DNA of 50,075 bases from NCBI GenBank assembly GCA_031272185.1, contig JAISUG010000009.1, positions 1 through 50,075 on the forward strand, written 5' to 3'. Shown here piece by piece: positions 34,176 through 42,002 of this stretch; position 1 is the first letter of the stretch, and the number at the start of each line of letters is the position of its first letter. The position numbers were made by a program, and so were the translations under genes. This DNA is from Lachnospiraceae bacterium. Its GTDB lineage: Bacteria; Bacillota; Clostridia; Lachnospirales; Lachnospiraceae. The notes beneath the pieces were generated by a model, which was not told the DNA's origin, did no database searches, and worked only from the letters and a program-made list of their open reading frames with translations.

Positions 34176-36299
34176 TCAGTCCTCCAGGGCAACTTCCCGC
34201 ACGACGCACAGGCAGCGCTTCTTGAAAAGTGCCAAGCCGTACACGAGGGCTCTCGTGTGGCCGTTTTCGGCGGCGTGGGCCGGCTGCCCTATGGCAAGCG
34301 CCTGGTTCATGGCATCTTTTGCTGAGGACTCCAGCGCTTTTGGTTCCTTTGCCTTTTTGATAGCTATCTGTACCATAGGATGGCTCGTTTCGGTCGGCTC
34401 CAGCTTGTAGCCTATTCGGCCGGCGCCGGCTCCCTTAAGCTGGGCGAGGCGGCACCCGTCCAGATGGGTCAGGATTTCCCTTAGGAACTCATGGTAGAAC
34501 CCTTCACTACAGTCGGGATCGATGAAATATGTCAGCAGGAGTTTCGACAGTTCTATCCGGAATGTTTCGGTTTCGCCATGGAAAACCGCATGGGAAAGCA
34601 CAGTCAGGTCCTGGTTTTTTAGATCTTTACGAAACCAGTCCAGCGCTTGGCCATTGTAAATGATGCGCACTTCCTGATTGGGGATGGCCAGTTTTATGAG
34701 CGTGGTAACGCCCTCCATGCGCAAGCCGGCCGGTCGCAGGAACCCGGCGAGGAGCAGCAGGTTCCAGAGGTGGTCGCCGTCCCGGTCTATGTCGGTGTAG
34801 GAGACGACCTCCAGAAACTCTTTTTCGATGGCTTCACCCGCCAGCAGGGTTTCCAAGTCATGGTGCATCTGGCCGAAGGCTTTCCTCGAAGTGGGGGCGC
34901 CGGTCTTCAAGATACCGCTGTCCGCGTCGCTATACACGGCTTTCCTCGAAGTGGGGGCGCCGGTCTGTGGGGCAAGGGACTCCGGGTGTGTTTTTGTCCG
35001 GCCGAAGGCTTTCTCCAGCAATGTACGTGCTATGGCGTCGGGGGCGATGAAGTTCCAGCATAGCCTTGGGTCGATGTCCTTTCTTGAGCAAAGAAGATGC
35101 ATGTAGTTGATGGCGCTCCGGGGGTTGCATACCTGCGAATGCCCGAAAATGTAACCGCCTGACCATTTGCATATGACTGTCGTATGGTCGGGCGACCCAT
35201 AGCTTTCGGTCAAGGCCTGGGTTTCATCAGGCGTGAACCCGAAATACCCACCATATCCCACATCTAGGATGGACACATAGTTCAGGTAGTCGAAGCTGGG
35301 GAACAAGCTCTCCCGGACCATGTTGTCTGCGACCGCGTCGTCTCCATGCTGCGCCCTTCGGCTGGGTAGTGGAGCCCGTCGGGGGTGAAGGTTCCCTGCA
35401 ATCGCGTCGATTTCATGCTGCGCCGGAGATGTTTGAGACGGTGAGGTGCTTAAACGTGGACAGTTGTCCTGCGTGATAGTGTCGCAAGGCAAGCGCAAGC
35501 GTGAGTGAGGCGGCGAGGTGCTTAAACGCAGACAGCCTGTGAGTACGGCGAACTCCAGGTGGTCGTTGCCATCCAGGGCAGCGCCGAACAACGCTTTGAT
35601 TAACTCCCACATCCGACCATAATACCCGGAAAAATATGCGGACTCCAGCGGCGCTTCATACTCGTCGATGAGTATGACTGCTTTCCTGCGGTAGTGATCA
35701 TGCAGACACCTGGAGAGGAAATGCAGTGAACCGCAAACCTCCCTAAATCCGGCTGTCTGTGTCATCAGGCGGTCGTACAGTTCCCGGTCGCGCATGTTGC
35801 GGATGCTTTGGACGACACTGCGGTGACGCCTGAATTCGTCGGATACCTGCCGGGTCAGGGCGCCATAGGCCATATCAAATCGGCCGTGCTCCGTGTCTTT
35901 AAGCGTGAGTGAGATGACGGGATACTGTCCCATGTGGGAGAGGTAGTTTTCCCCGGCATCCATGATATTCAGTCCCGCAAAAAGCCGGCGGTGCCGGGTA
36001 TCCAGGTAGCGCTCACCGATATCATGGGGCACCGGCGGGCTATTGACCGGCTCGTCGTTTTCGTAATACCGGAATCTGGCAAACACGTCCTGGTTCTGCA
36101 GCACCGTGCAGTCGAAAAACTCCCTCAGCATGCTCAGGGTCAGTGTCTTGCCGAAGCCACTGGGCCGCAAGAACACGTTCACTATCCATTTTCGGTCAAG
36201 GAGTTCCTTAATCAGCAATGTCTTGTCCACATAGTAATACTGGTTTTCTATGATTTCAGAAAAACTCTCCACCCCGACGGGCAATGCCCTCCCCCTCAT
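34176..36299 (-). CDS. AAA-ATPase-like / PD-(D/E)XK-family protein with insertions
   Basis: 707 residues. The N-terminus (LPVGVESFSEIIENQYYYVDKTLLIKELL), P-loop RPSGFGKTLTLSML and Walker B VILIDEYEAPLE mark the AAA-ATPase-like family that usually ends in a PD-(D/E)XK nuclease domain; its cellular role is not established. Two stretches do not fit the family: a Pro/Ser/Arg-rich block between LTGCLRL and ESLFPSFDYLN (about 35310-35530), and a twice-repeated TGAPTSRKA unit (34880-34965). The nuclease core motif is hard to see in the C-terminus, so it may be inactive. AAGGGGG precedes ATG 36299. Confidence 0.8.
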   Translation of the reverse strand: MRGRALPVGVESFSEIIENQYYYVDKTLLIKELLDRKWIVNVFLRPSGFGKTLTLSMLREFFDCTVLQNQDVFARFRYYENDEPVNSPPVPHDIGERYLDTRHRRLFAGLNIMDAGENYLSHMGQYPVISLTLKDTEHGRFDMAYGALTRQVSDEFRRHRSVVQSIRNMRDRELYDRLMTQTAGFREVCGSLHFLSRCLHDHYRRKAVILIDEYEAPLESAYFSGYYGRMWELIKALFGAALDGNDHLEFAVLTGCLRLSTSPPHSRLRLPCDTITQDNCPRLSTSPSQTSPAQHEIDAIAGNLHPRRAPLPSRRAQHGDDAVADNMVRESLFPSFDYLNYVSILDVGYGGYFGFTPDETQALTESYGSPDHTTVICKWSGGYIFGHSQVCNPRSAINYMHLLCSRKDIDPRLCWNFIAPDAIARTLLEKAFGRTKTHPESLAPQTGAPTSRKAVYSDADSGILKTGAPTSRKAFGQMHHDLETLLAGEAIEKEFLEVVSYTDIDRDGDHLWNLLLLAGFLRPAGLRMEGVTTLIKLAIPNQEVRIIYNGQALDWFRKDLKNQDLTVLSHAVFHGETETFRIELSKLLLTYFIDPDCSEGFYHEFLREILTHLDGCRLAQLKGAGAGRIGYKLEPTETSHPMVQIAIKKAKEPKALESSAKDAMNQALAIGQPAHAAENGHTRALVYGLALFKKRCLCVVREVALED

Positions 36300-36335
36300 G
36301 ATACGCCCCCTTGCTTCACCCAACTTGCGAACGCA

Positions 36336-36401
36336 CAGACCGGTAATGCGCCTGTCTCAGACCGGTAATGCGCCTGTCTCAGACAGAGAATCCACCTGTC
36401 T
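36336..36401. repeat. 22-bp tandem repeat, three copies
   Basis: CAGACCGGTAATGCGCCTG at 36336 and 36358, with a third diverged copy at 36380 (CAGACAGAGAATCCACCTG). Each unit has CAGAC/GTCT ends that can pair with the next. It lies upstream of the 34176-36299 gene. Confidence 0.9.
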
Positions 36402-36480
36402 GAAATCAGTATACACACCCAAGGGCGGCATGTCAAGAGAAACCATGAACATATTTTCGTTTATTGCGATTGCGGTTCGG

Positions 36481-36647
36481 GGCTCTACCCCCGTTTTCGT
36501 TAAAAAGCGATATTCAGAATGGCCTGGGAACAGCCAGCTCCAGCTTTCCAGCGACCCCGCCATCATTTTTGCCACGTTGTCTATGTATTCCATCCGCAAA
36601 TCACCCCTGATCGGTTATACCATATCGACGACTTTGGGAGTAGAGCC
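36481..36647 (-). mobile_element. MITE-like element, copy 1
   Basis: 167 bp bounded by GGCTCTACCCCCG at the left and GGGAGTAGAGCC at the right, i.e. terminal inverted repeats GGCTCTAC/GTAGAGCC. The inner 73 bp next to the left end match 40482-40555 in reverse complement with few changes, and the right end matches 40386-40408. No transposase gene and no clear target duplication were seen. A small minus-strand ORF inside it is not considered a gene. Confidence 0.75.
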
Positions 36648-36673
36648 GCAAAAACAGTGAGAATCGGCGCCTC

Positions 36674-36702
36674 TTGACGTACAGAACATTGTACGTTATA
36701 AT
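36674..36702 (+). promoter_or_regulatory. Promoter and palindromic operator of the antitoxin gene
   Basis: TTGACG (36674-36679), 17-bp spacer, TATAAT (36697-36702). A perfect palindrome ACGTACA-N6-TGTACGT (36677-36696) covers the spacer. GTACA arms resemble the TGTACA sites bound by YefM-type antitoxins, which repress their own operon. Confidence 0.85.
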
Positions 36703-36741
36703 GGGTTCGCCTGTGGACGAACGATGTAAGGGAAGTCACAT

Positions 36742-36960
36742 ATGTTGGCGGTCAATTATACAAAACTTCGAGGGAACATGAAGGAGTATCTTGACAAGGT
36801 GGTGTCCGATTATGAAACCATGATCGTCACCAGAAAGAACAACAGGAATGTCGTGATGCTGTCTGTGGAGTCATACAATAACCTCTTGGAGAACTCCTAT
36901 GTCCGCGAAAGCAGGGCAAACGTGCCGCCAGTGTCAACGGCGGAATGGGGGTTTATATGA
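36742..36960 (+). CDS. Phd/YefM-family antitoxin, toxin partner missing
   Basis: 72 residues. MLAVNYTKLRGNMKEYLDKV and VTRKNNRNVVMLSVESYNNL are typical Phd/YefM DNA-binding N-domains. The C-terminal part, which normally wraps the toxin, ends in ANVPPVSTAEWGFI, encoded by a sequence (36920-36955) that resembles the middle of MITE-like copy 2. No YoeB/RelE-type gene follows; the next gene is cysQ, 16 bases on. The antitoxin is thus likely truncated and orphaned, though its promoter and operator are intact. AAGGGAAG precedes the ATG. Confidence 0.8.
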   Translation: MLAVNYTKLRGNMKEYLDKVVSDYETMIVTRKNNRNVVMLSVESYNNLLENSYVRESRANVPPVSTAEWGFI

Positions 36961-36976
36961 CGGGGGGCGATGTGCG

Positions 36977-38215
36977 ATGGAATGGGAGACATACCTTAGG
37001 GTTGCGGTTGATGCTGCGCTTGCAGCCGGTCACGAAATCATGCGGGTCTATGAAAAGGATTTTTCGGATGGGGTTTGGACCAAGGGCGATGGGAGCCCAT
37101 TGACCCAGGCGGACCTGGCATCCAATGCCATGATTTGCCGGATGCTGAGAGATGCTTTCCCGGACGTGCCGATCCTCTCGGAGGAAGGCGGGGGTGAACC
37201 CCCAGGCAGTGGTAAGACAGGTGGCGCAAGTGCAGTTGACGGTGACGGCGGCGCAGGCATCTTACCGGAGGTAAGCCACAGCCAGCGTGCGGATGAAGCG
37301 GGCAAGGAAAACAAAGGGAACATAGGGAGTATAGGGAACAAAGGGAACATAGGGAACATAGGGAATATAGGGAACAATGGGAACAAAGGGGACATAGGAG
37401 ACAAAGGGGACAAAGGAGACATAGGAGACATAGGAGACATAGGAGACAAAGGGGACAAAGGAGGCGGTCCCGATGGCATGGGTGATCAGCGGTTGGGAAA
37501 TGACGGGCGCCCCGAGTCGCTTTGCTGGGTGGTGGACCCGCTGGACGGAACCAAAGAATTTATAAAGAAAAACGGGCAATTCACTGTGAACATCGGGCTG
37601 GTGCAGGATCACCACCCGGTCGCCGGTGTCGTCTATGTGCCTGTGACGGGGGAGCTGTTTTACGCCGCCCAAGGCCTTGGTGCGTTCAAAGCTATGGCGC
37701 AAGAACGCCAAACCGTCTGCGGCCGGGAACCGTCGGCCATAAGACATGAAAGCGGCGGGGGAGCTGACGCTGCCACGCAATGCCCTTCGGAAACCGAGAC
37801 GGTTGGTGTCAAAGTATACACAGGGCGTGGCAAAGGGAACCCGCCCGCGACGGATGCGGCTCCCCGCCGTATCCAAGTATCTGACAAAACCAAGGACCTG
37901 AACTGGGTGGGCAGCAAGTCACATTCCACGGAAAAAGAGCAGGCGCTGATCGACGCCCACCGAAGTATCATCAGGGAGGTGGTGTCGGCGGGAAGCTCAC
38001 TCAAAGGCACGATGGTGGCGGAGGGAAAAGCGGATGTCTACTACCGCTTCGGGCCTACCTGCGAGTGGGATACCTGCGCCATGCACTGCGTGGCACAGGA
38101 AGCGGGGGCGACAGTGCGGCAGATGGATGGGTCGAAGCTGCTTTACAACCGGGAGAACCATCTGAATGACAAGGGGTTCTATATAGTGAACCGGGCCGAG
38201 AATGTGTGGGTGTAG
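36977..38215 (+). CDS. cysQ: 3'(2'),5'-bisphosphate nucleotidase CysQ with collagen-like insertion
   Basis: 412 residues, against about 250-290 for the family. Hydrolyses PAP, the by-product of PAPS use. Metal-site motifs are in place: ILSEEGG, WVVDPLDGTKEF, and EWDTCAMHCVAQEAG near the C-terminus (the usual WDTAA is changed to WDTCA). Between the first two lies an inserted stretch of about 120 residues with 17 consecutive Gly-X-Y triplets (residues 114-164, such as GDKGDKGDIGDIG). A second insertion of about 60 residues follows LGAFKAM. The catalytic segments flank, rather than overlap, the inserts. It heads a cysQ-rrf2 pair; the sulfate genes start 2.5 kb downstream. Confidence 0.9.
   Translation: MEWETYLRVAVDAALAAGHEIMRVYEKDFSDGVWTKGDGSPLTQADLASNAMICRMLRDAFPDVPILSEEGGGEPPGSGKTGGASAVDGDGGAGILPEVSHSQRADEAGKENKGNIGSIGNKGNIGNIGNIGNNGNKGDIGDKGDKGDIGDIGDIGDKGDKGGGPDGMGDQRLGNDGRPESLCWVVDPLDGTKEFIKKNGQFTVNIGLVQDHHPVAGVVYVPVTGELFYAAQGLGAFKAMAQERQTVCGREPSAIRHESGGGADAATQCPSETETVGVKVYTGRGKGNPPATDAAPRRIQVSDKTKDLNWVGSKSHSTEKEQALIDAHRSIIREVVSAGSSLKGTMVAEGKADVYYRFGPTCEWDTCAMHCVAQEAGATVRQMDGSKLLYNRENHLNDKGFYIVNRAENVWV
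37316..37468 (+). repeat. 9-bp repeats encoding Gly-X-Y triplets in cysQ
   Basis: Units GGGAACATA, GGGAACAAA, GGAGACATA and GGGGACAAA run for about 17 copies in frame. They resemble the intergenic GGGAATA/GGGAACA repeats at 2526-2625. Confidence 0.93.
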
Positions 38216-38241
38216 GGTTTGGGCGAGGGGGGCAGGGTTGC

Positions 38242-38646
38242 ATGAAACTTTCGAAAAAATGTGAATACGCTTGCCTCATTCTGATCGAGCTGGCCAGGGT
38301 TTACGATGAGAAAGGGCTCCTGACAGGTTCTGTCATCGCGGAGAAAAACCACATCCCACGCAAGTTTTTTGATCAGATCGCAAACATGCTCAAGCGCAAA
38401 GGGTACATCATCAGCACCCGGGGGACGTTTGGCGGGTATCTGCTGGCGAAGCCGCCCAGCCGGATCAATATGGCGGAGATCATACGCATGATTGACGGCG
38501 CCATAGCGCCGGTCAGCGCCGCCAGCGAGTTCTTCTACAAAAACTCACCCAGCGAGCAGAATGAAAAGCTCATCGCATGTTTCCGGGATATCCGGGACTA
38601 CGCCGCCCAAAAACTGGAGCAGCTCACGTTTGATATGCTGGTGTAA
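38242..38646 (+). CDS. Rrf2-family transcriptional regulator
   Basis: 134 residues. MKLSKKCEYACLILIELA, the winged-helix segment IPRKFFDQIANMLKRKGYI and STRGTFGGYLLAKPP are typical of Rrf2. The three-cysteine cluster of IscR-type iron-sulfur sensors is absent, so it may resemble CymR, the cysteine-metabolism repressor of Bacillus. Its place after cysQ and before the sulfate uptake operon supports a sulfur role; that is inference. GAGGGGGGCAGGG lies before the ATG. Confidence 0.88.
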   Translation: MKLSKKCEYACLILIELARVYDEKGLLTGSVIAEKNHIPRKFFDQIANMLKRKGYIISTRGTFGGYLLAKPPSRINMAEIIRMIDGAIAPVSAASEFFYKNSPSEQNEKLIACFRDIRDYAAQKLEQLTFDMLV

Positions 38647-38673
38647 GCATATATGGAGTTGCGCAAATCCCAT

Positions 38674-38835
38674 CGAACGACCGGAGCCGGAACTGAAAAC
38701 AAAATCCGAACGGCTGAACGAGGTAAATATCGCGCTGAACCTTGATAAACGCGAGAACGAAATCGTAGAGGGCGACCCGACGAGGGCGACAGTGCGGATG
38801 CGCCGGAACGGAAAGACAAGGGGCAGGAGCGATAA
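38674..38835 (+). pseudogene. Frameshifted tail of a mobile-element protein
   Basis: The frame encodes ELKTKSERLNEVNIALNLD, KRENEIVEGD, then is broken at a CCCG run. Reading one base over continues DEGDSADAPERKDKGQER and stops at 38833. This resembles, from memory, the C-terminal tail of large DNA methylase/helicase proteins of conjugative elements. There is no start; only the end of the gene remains, next to the acquired HTH-HipA gene. Confidence 0.5.
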
Positions 38836-38875
38836 TAATTGTTACAAATATGGCACAATCACTACACAATGCCCC

Positions 38876-38935
38876 TTGACAAACAGTATCATATATGTTA
38901 CAATACAGCCAGCCTATAAAGGGGTGTGACATATA
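38876..38935 (+). promoter_or_regulatory. Promoter and operator-like dyad of the HTH-HipA gene
   Basis: TTGACA (38876-38881), 17-bp spacer, TACAAT (38899-38904). CATATATGTTAC (38888-38899) and GTGACATATATG (38924-38935) form an inverted repeat with one mismatch that brackets the -10 box and the start codon, as expected for self-repression by the fused HTH domain. Confidence 0.75.
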
Positions 38936-40377
38936 TGAAACCTATAGATGCCGAAACAAAACTGCTTGCATGGCGGCAGAATTTAATTGCTAAGATAGCC
39001 GTGGCACGCACGGCCAAAGGCATTACCCAAACACAGCTTGCTGAAATGCTCGGCACCAACCGCTCCAATATCTCACGGTTAGAAAGCGGAGCGCATAATC
39101 CGTCGCTCGACTTTCTGTTGAAGGTTGCAGCGGTGCTTAATCTGGAGCTTGATTTGAAACCCGGCGAGGAACATGAAGAGATTGTGCCGATGAATGATGA
39201 ATATGAAGTCCGGCTTTACGACCAATGCCTTTTCACTTTCACTCTCACGCAAAAAGGTATTGAAGGCTTGGTTGCTGAAATCGGCGACACGAAAAACGGA
39301 GCAGAAAAACTGTTGCCGATAGATTTACAGCCTACCAATGAAGGTGTTGTAAAGTGGTTGGAGCGTCGGGTTATTCCCAAAAACCGAACCTTTGTAGAGG
39401 AAATTCTTAAAACCCTCGGAATTGCCGTGAATGATACCAAAGGCATTATCGATGTGTGCAAAGGGCTGTCCCTCAATGACAGCTATTGGGTTGTACCAAA
39501 AGGATTTGCGGGCAAGTTCTCGGAATATAACCTCTATGAAAACCGCTTTTCCGAGATTTTATCATTGGTCGCCTACACAGGAATCGGTCAAACCCACGGC
39601 GCGTTTTCCACGTCTCCGGAGCTTACCACAAACGGTATGCTGCCAAAGGGTTGGCGGTTCATTGAAAACGACGGTATTTATCTTTACAAGGGCGGCACAG
39701 CAGGCTACGCAAACGCAGGGAAAGAGCCGTATAGCGAGTTTTACGCCTGTCAGGTAGCAAATGCAATGGGATTAGATGCCGTGCAATATGACCTTGAAAA
39801 CTGGAAGGGCATTTTAGCGTCCAAATGCAAACTGTTCACCGATATAGACACAGCGTTTGTCCCCATTGGCAGAATCGTCCGCGAGGGCGGATTGAAAGCC
39901 GTTTTGGAATATTCCGACACTTTGGGACAGGAGTTTACCGAAAGCATCAAGTCTATGCTGGTGCTGGACGCTGTGATTTATAACGAGGACAGACACTTCG
40001 GCAATTTCGGCGTTCTGCGGGACAATAAAAGCGGAAAGATCCTCCGCCCCGCCCCGCTGTTCGATCACGGTCTGTCATTGTTTTGCTTCGCGATGGACAA
40101 TGACCTTGCCAATATTGTGGAATATGCCAAAACAAGGACTACACCATATAGCGGTGTATCCTTTGAGAGCATTGTTGCCGATGTCTGCGGCAAAACGCAG
40201 GCGACACAGCTTAGGCGGCTGATTGGCTTCAAGTTCGCGCGGCACCCGACCATCAATTTGCCCGAAAAGCGATTGGCTGTCATCGAGAGGCATCTGCAAT
40301 TGCGGGTAAGGCAGTTATTGGAAATACACAGGCAGGCAGAATTGCCCGTACGCAAGCGGACGGAGAAAGAGAGATAA
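38935..40377 (+). CDS. Fused XRE-type HTH and HipA-like kinase
   Basis: 480 residues. Residues about 19-72 are an XRE helix-turn-helix (GITQTQLAEMLGTNRSNISRLESG), as in HipB. After a middle region of unknown fold, the C-terminal part is a HipA-like kinase: YLYKGGTAGYAN (ATP-site lysine), the catalytic loop NEDRHFGNF (350-358) and the metal-binding LFDHG. HipA toxins phosphorylate tRNA synthetases or other targets and are normally a separate protein bound by HipB; here both lie in one chain. The gene is clearly AT-richer than its neighbours and lies beside a mobile-element remnant, so transfer is likely. AAGGGG precedes ATG 38935; GTG 38926 is an alternative. Confidence 0.85.
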   Translation: MKPIDAETKLLAWRQNLIAKIAVARTAKGITQTQLAEMLGTNRSNISRLESGAHNPSLDFLLKVAAVLNLELDLKPGEEHEEIVPMNDEYEVRLYDQCLFTFTLTQKGIEGLVAEIGDTKNGAEKLLPIDLQPTNEGVVKWLERRVIPKNRTFVEEILKTLGIAVNDTKGIIDVCKGLSLNDSYWVVPKGFAGKFSEYNLYENRFSEILSLVAYTGIGQTHGAFSTSPELTTNGMLPKGWRFIENDGIYLYKGGTAGYANAGKEPYSEFYACQVANAMGLDAVQYDLENWKGILASKCKLFTDIDTAFVPIGRIVREGGLKAVLEYSDTLGQEFTESIKSMLVLDAVIYNEDRHFGNFGVLRDNKSGKILRPAPLFDHGLSLFCFAMDNDLANIVEYAKTRTTPYSGVSFESIVADVCGKTQATQLRRLIGFKFARHPTINLPEKRLAVIERHLQLRVRQLLEIHRQAELPVRKRTEKER

Positions 40378-40385
40378 AACTAAAT

Positions 40386-40555
40386 GGCTCTACTGCCAAA
40401 GTCGTTCGTGTGAAAAAACCACGCCACGTCTTTCATCACTATTTGTGCCGCCGGCGCCAGCGGCGGAATGGGGGTTGTCTTGTCGCCGGAAAGCTGGAGC
40501 TGGCTGTTCCCAGCCGTTCTGAATATCGCTTTTCAACGAAAACGGGAGTAGAGCC
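40386..40555 (+). mobile_element. MITE-like element, copy 2
   Basis: 170 bp from GGCTCTACTGCC to GGGAGTAGAGCC, with the same terminal inverted repeats as copy 1 and in opposite orientation to it. Its middle block GCGGCGGAATGGGGGTT is also found near the end of the antitoxin gene (36937). No coding sequence is likely. Confidence 0.75.
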
Positions 40556-40629
40556 GAAGATGCAGTTGGGCTGGCTAGCGAGTGGCTTGTAACACGTAAG
40601 CAAATATGACGTGTTTTGACATAATTGAA

Positions 40630-40661
40630 TACTTGACCAATCAAGTAATATAATGTAAAAT
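40630..40661 (+). promoter_or_regulatory. Promoter of the sulfate operon with overlapping palindrome
   Basis: TTGACC (40633-40638), 17-bp spacer, TAAAAT (40656-40661). The palindrome TACTTGA-CCAA-TCAAGTA (40630-40647) covers the -35 box and would let a repressor block the promoter. The leader from here to sbp (about 120 bases) shows no SAM riboswitch that I recognise. Confidence 0.75.
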
Positions 40662-40780
40662 ACCTATGTCTTGTTTCTCTTTACTTAACGAGCCGTCCTT
40701 TCAATGTGTAGCAGGCAAAAGGGTTTCGCCATGAAAATGCCCTGTGCGACAGTGCGTGTGGGCGATGTGGGGAGGTACAA

Positions 40781-41974
40781 ATGAAACGATCTTTTATGGT
40801 GTTGGGGGTTGCGGCGGCCTTGTTGGTATCCCTTGGCGGGTGTGCGTCAGGCACTGCCACAAAGAACACCGGTGCAGGGGAAGGGGCCGGACAGGCACAA
40901 AACCAAGCTGTATCGGAGGGCGAAGCGCAGTCGGCGGGGCAGGCTGATGCTCAGTCGGCGGGACAGGGCTTGCCGCAGGGTGTGTCGGATGGCGCCTCTC
41001 AAGATGGAGGGGGTGCCGCCGCAGATGCACCCCGGGCGGATCTTGCGCCGGTGGAGATCGTCAATGTTTCCTATGACCCCACGCGCGAGCTCTACGAACA
41101 GTACAACAAGATGTTCCAGAGCTATTGGAAAGAGAAGACGGGGCAGGACGTGACTATCACCCAGTCCCATGGGGGGAGCGGCAAACAGGCGCGTTCCGTC
41201 ATGGAGGGCAATGACGCTGACGTGGTGACGCTGGCGCTGGAGGGTGACATTGACATCTTGGTCCAGGCGGGGATGATCGAGCCGGGGTTTGTGGGTGAGT
41301 TCGAGAAAAACAGCGCCCCCTATACTTCCACCATCGTTTTCTTGGTGCGGGGGGGGAATCCGAAAGGGATTCGCGACTGGGATGACATCGTGAAGCCGGG
41401 GGTGGAGATCATCACGCCGGACCCCAAAACCAGCGGCGGCGCCAGGTGGAACTTCCTGGCCGCCTGGGCATACGCACTGGAAAACAATGGCAATGACGAG
41501 GCCGTGGCGACGCAGTTCGTGAAAGACTTGTTCGGCAATGTGACGGTGCTGGACTCGGGCGCCAGGGGGTCCACCACCACATTCGTGGAGAACAAGCAGG
41601 GGGATGTCCTGCTGGCGTGGGAGAACGAAGCGTTCCTGGCGCAAAAGGAACACCCGGGGGAATATGAAATCATTACCCCGTCCGTAAGTATATTGGCGCA
41701 GCCGTCGGTGGCCATCGTCGACCAGATCGTGGACAAGCGGGGGACCAGGGAAGTGGCGACCGCATACCTTTCCTATCTGTATTCCGACGAGGCGCAGAGG
41801 CTGGAAGCGGAAAACTACTACAGGCCTTCCAACCCTGACATTTTGAAGGACTATGCGGATGTGTTTGACCTGGGGTTGAAGTTGGTCACCATCGAGGATT
41901 TCGGCGGGTGGACCGCCGCCACCGAGAAGTTCTTTGCGGACGGTGCGGTGTTTGACCAGATATACCTGCAATAA
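40781..41974 (+). CDS. sbp: Sulfate ABC transporter substrate-binding lipoprotein
   Basis: 397 residues. Signal peptide with lipobox LGGC (Cys about 21), then a Gly/Ala/Gln/Ser-rich linker of about 65 residues (repeated QSAGQ), longer than usual, then the binding domain: [31 protein letters not shown] and [15 protein letters not shown], which line the sulfate site in the family. It is exposed at the outer face of the membrane. GGGGAGGT precedes the ATG. First gene of the sbp-cysT-cysW-cysA transporter. Confidence 0.94.
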   Translation: MKRSFMVLGVAAALLVSLGGCASGTATKNTGAGEGAGQAQNQAVSEGEAQSAGQADAQSAGQGLPQGVSDGASQDGGGAAADAPRADLAPVEIVNVSYDPTRELYEQYNKMFQSYWKEKTGQDVTITQSHGGSGKQARSVMEGNDADVVTLALEGDIDILVQAGMIEPGFVGEFEKNSAPYTSTIVFLVRGGNPKGIRDWDDIVKPGVEIITPDPKTSGGARWNFLAAWAYALENNGNDEAVATQFVKDLFGNVTVLDSGARGSTTTFVENKQGDVLLAWENEAFLAQKEHPGEYEIITPSVSILAQPSVAIVDQIVDKRGTREVATAYLSYLYSDEAQRLEAENYYRPSNPDILKDYADVFDLGLKLVTIEDFGGWTAATEKFFADGAVFDQIYLQ

Positions 41975-42002
41975 ACAATAGGACATACGGAGAGGGAAAT
42001 CC

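Noticed and set aside
36357-36599. Small minus-strand gene
   Set aside because: It is mostly MITE-like sequence and 22-bp repeats, with no family resemblance.
40556-40780. SAM or other sulfur riboswitch before sbp
   Set aside because: No conserved core and no terminator hairpin with a T-run could be found.
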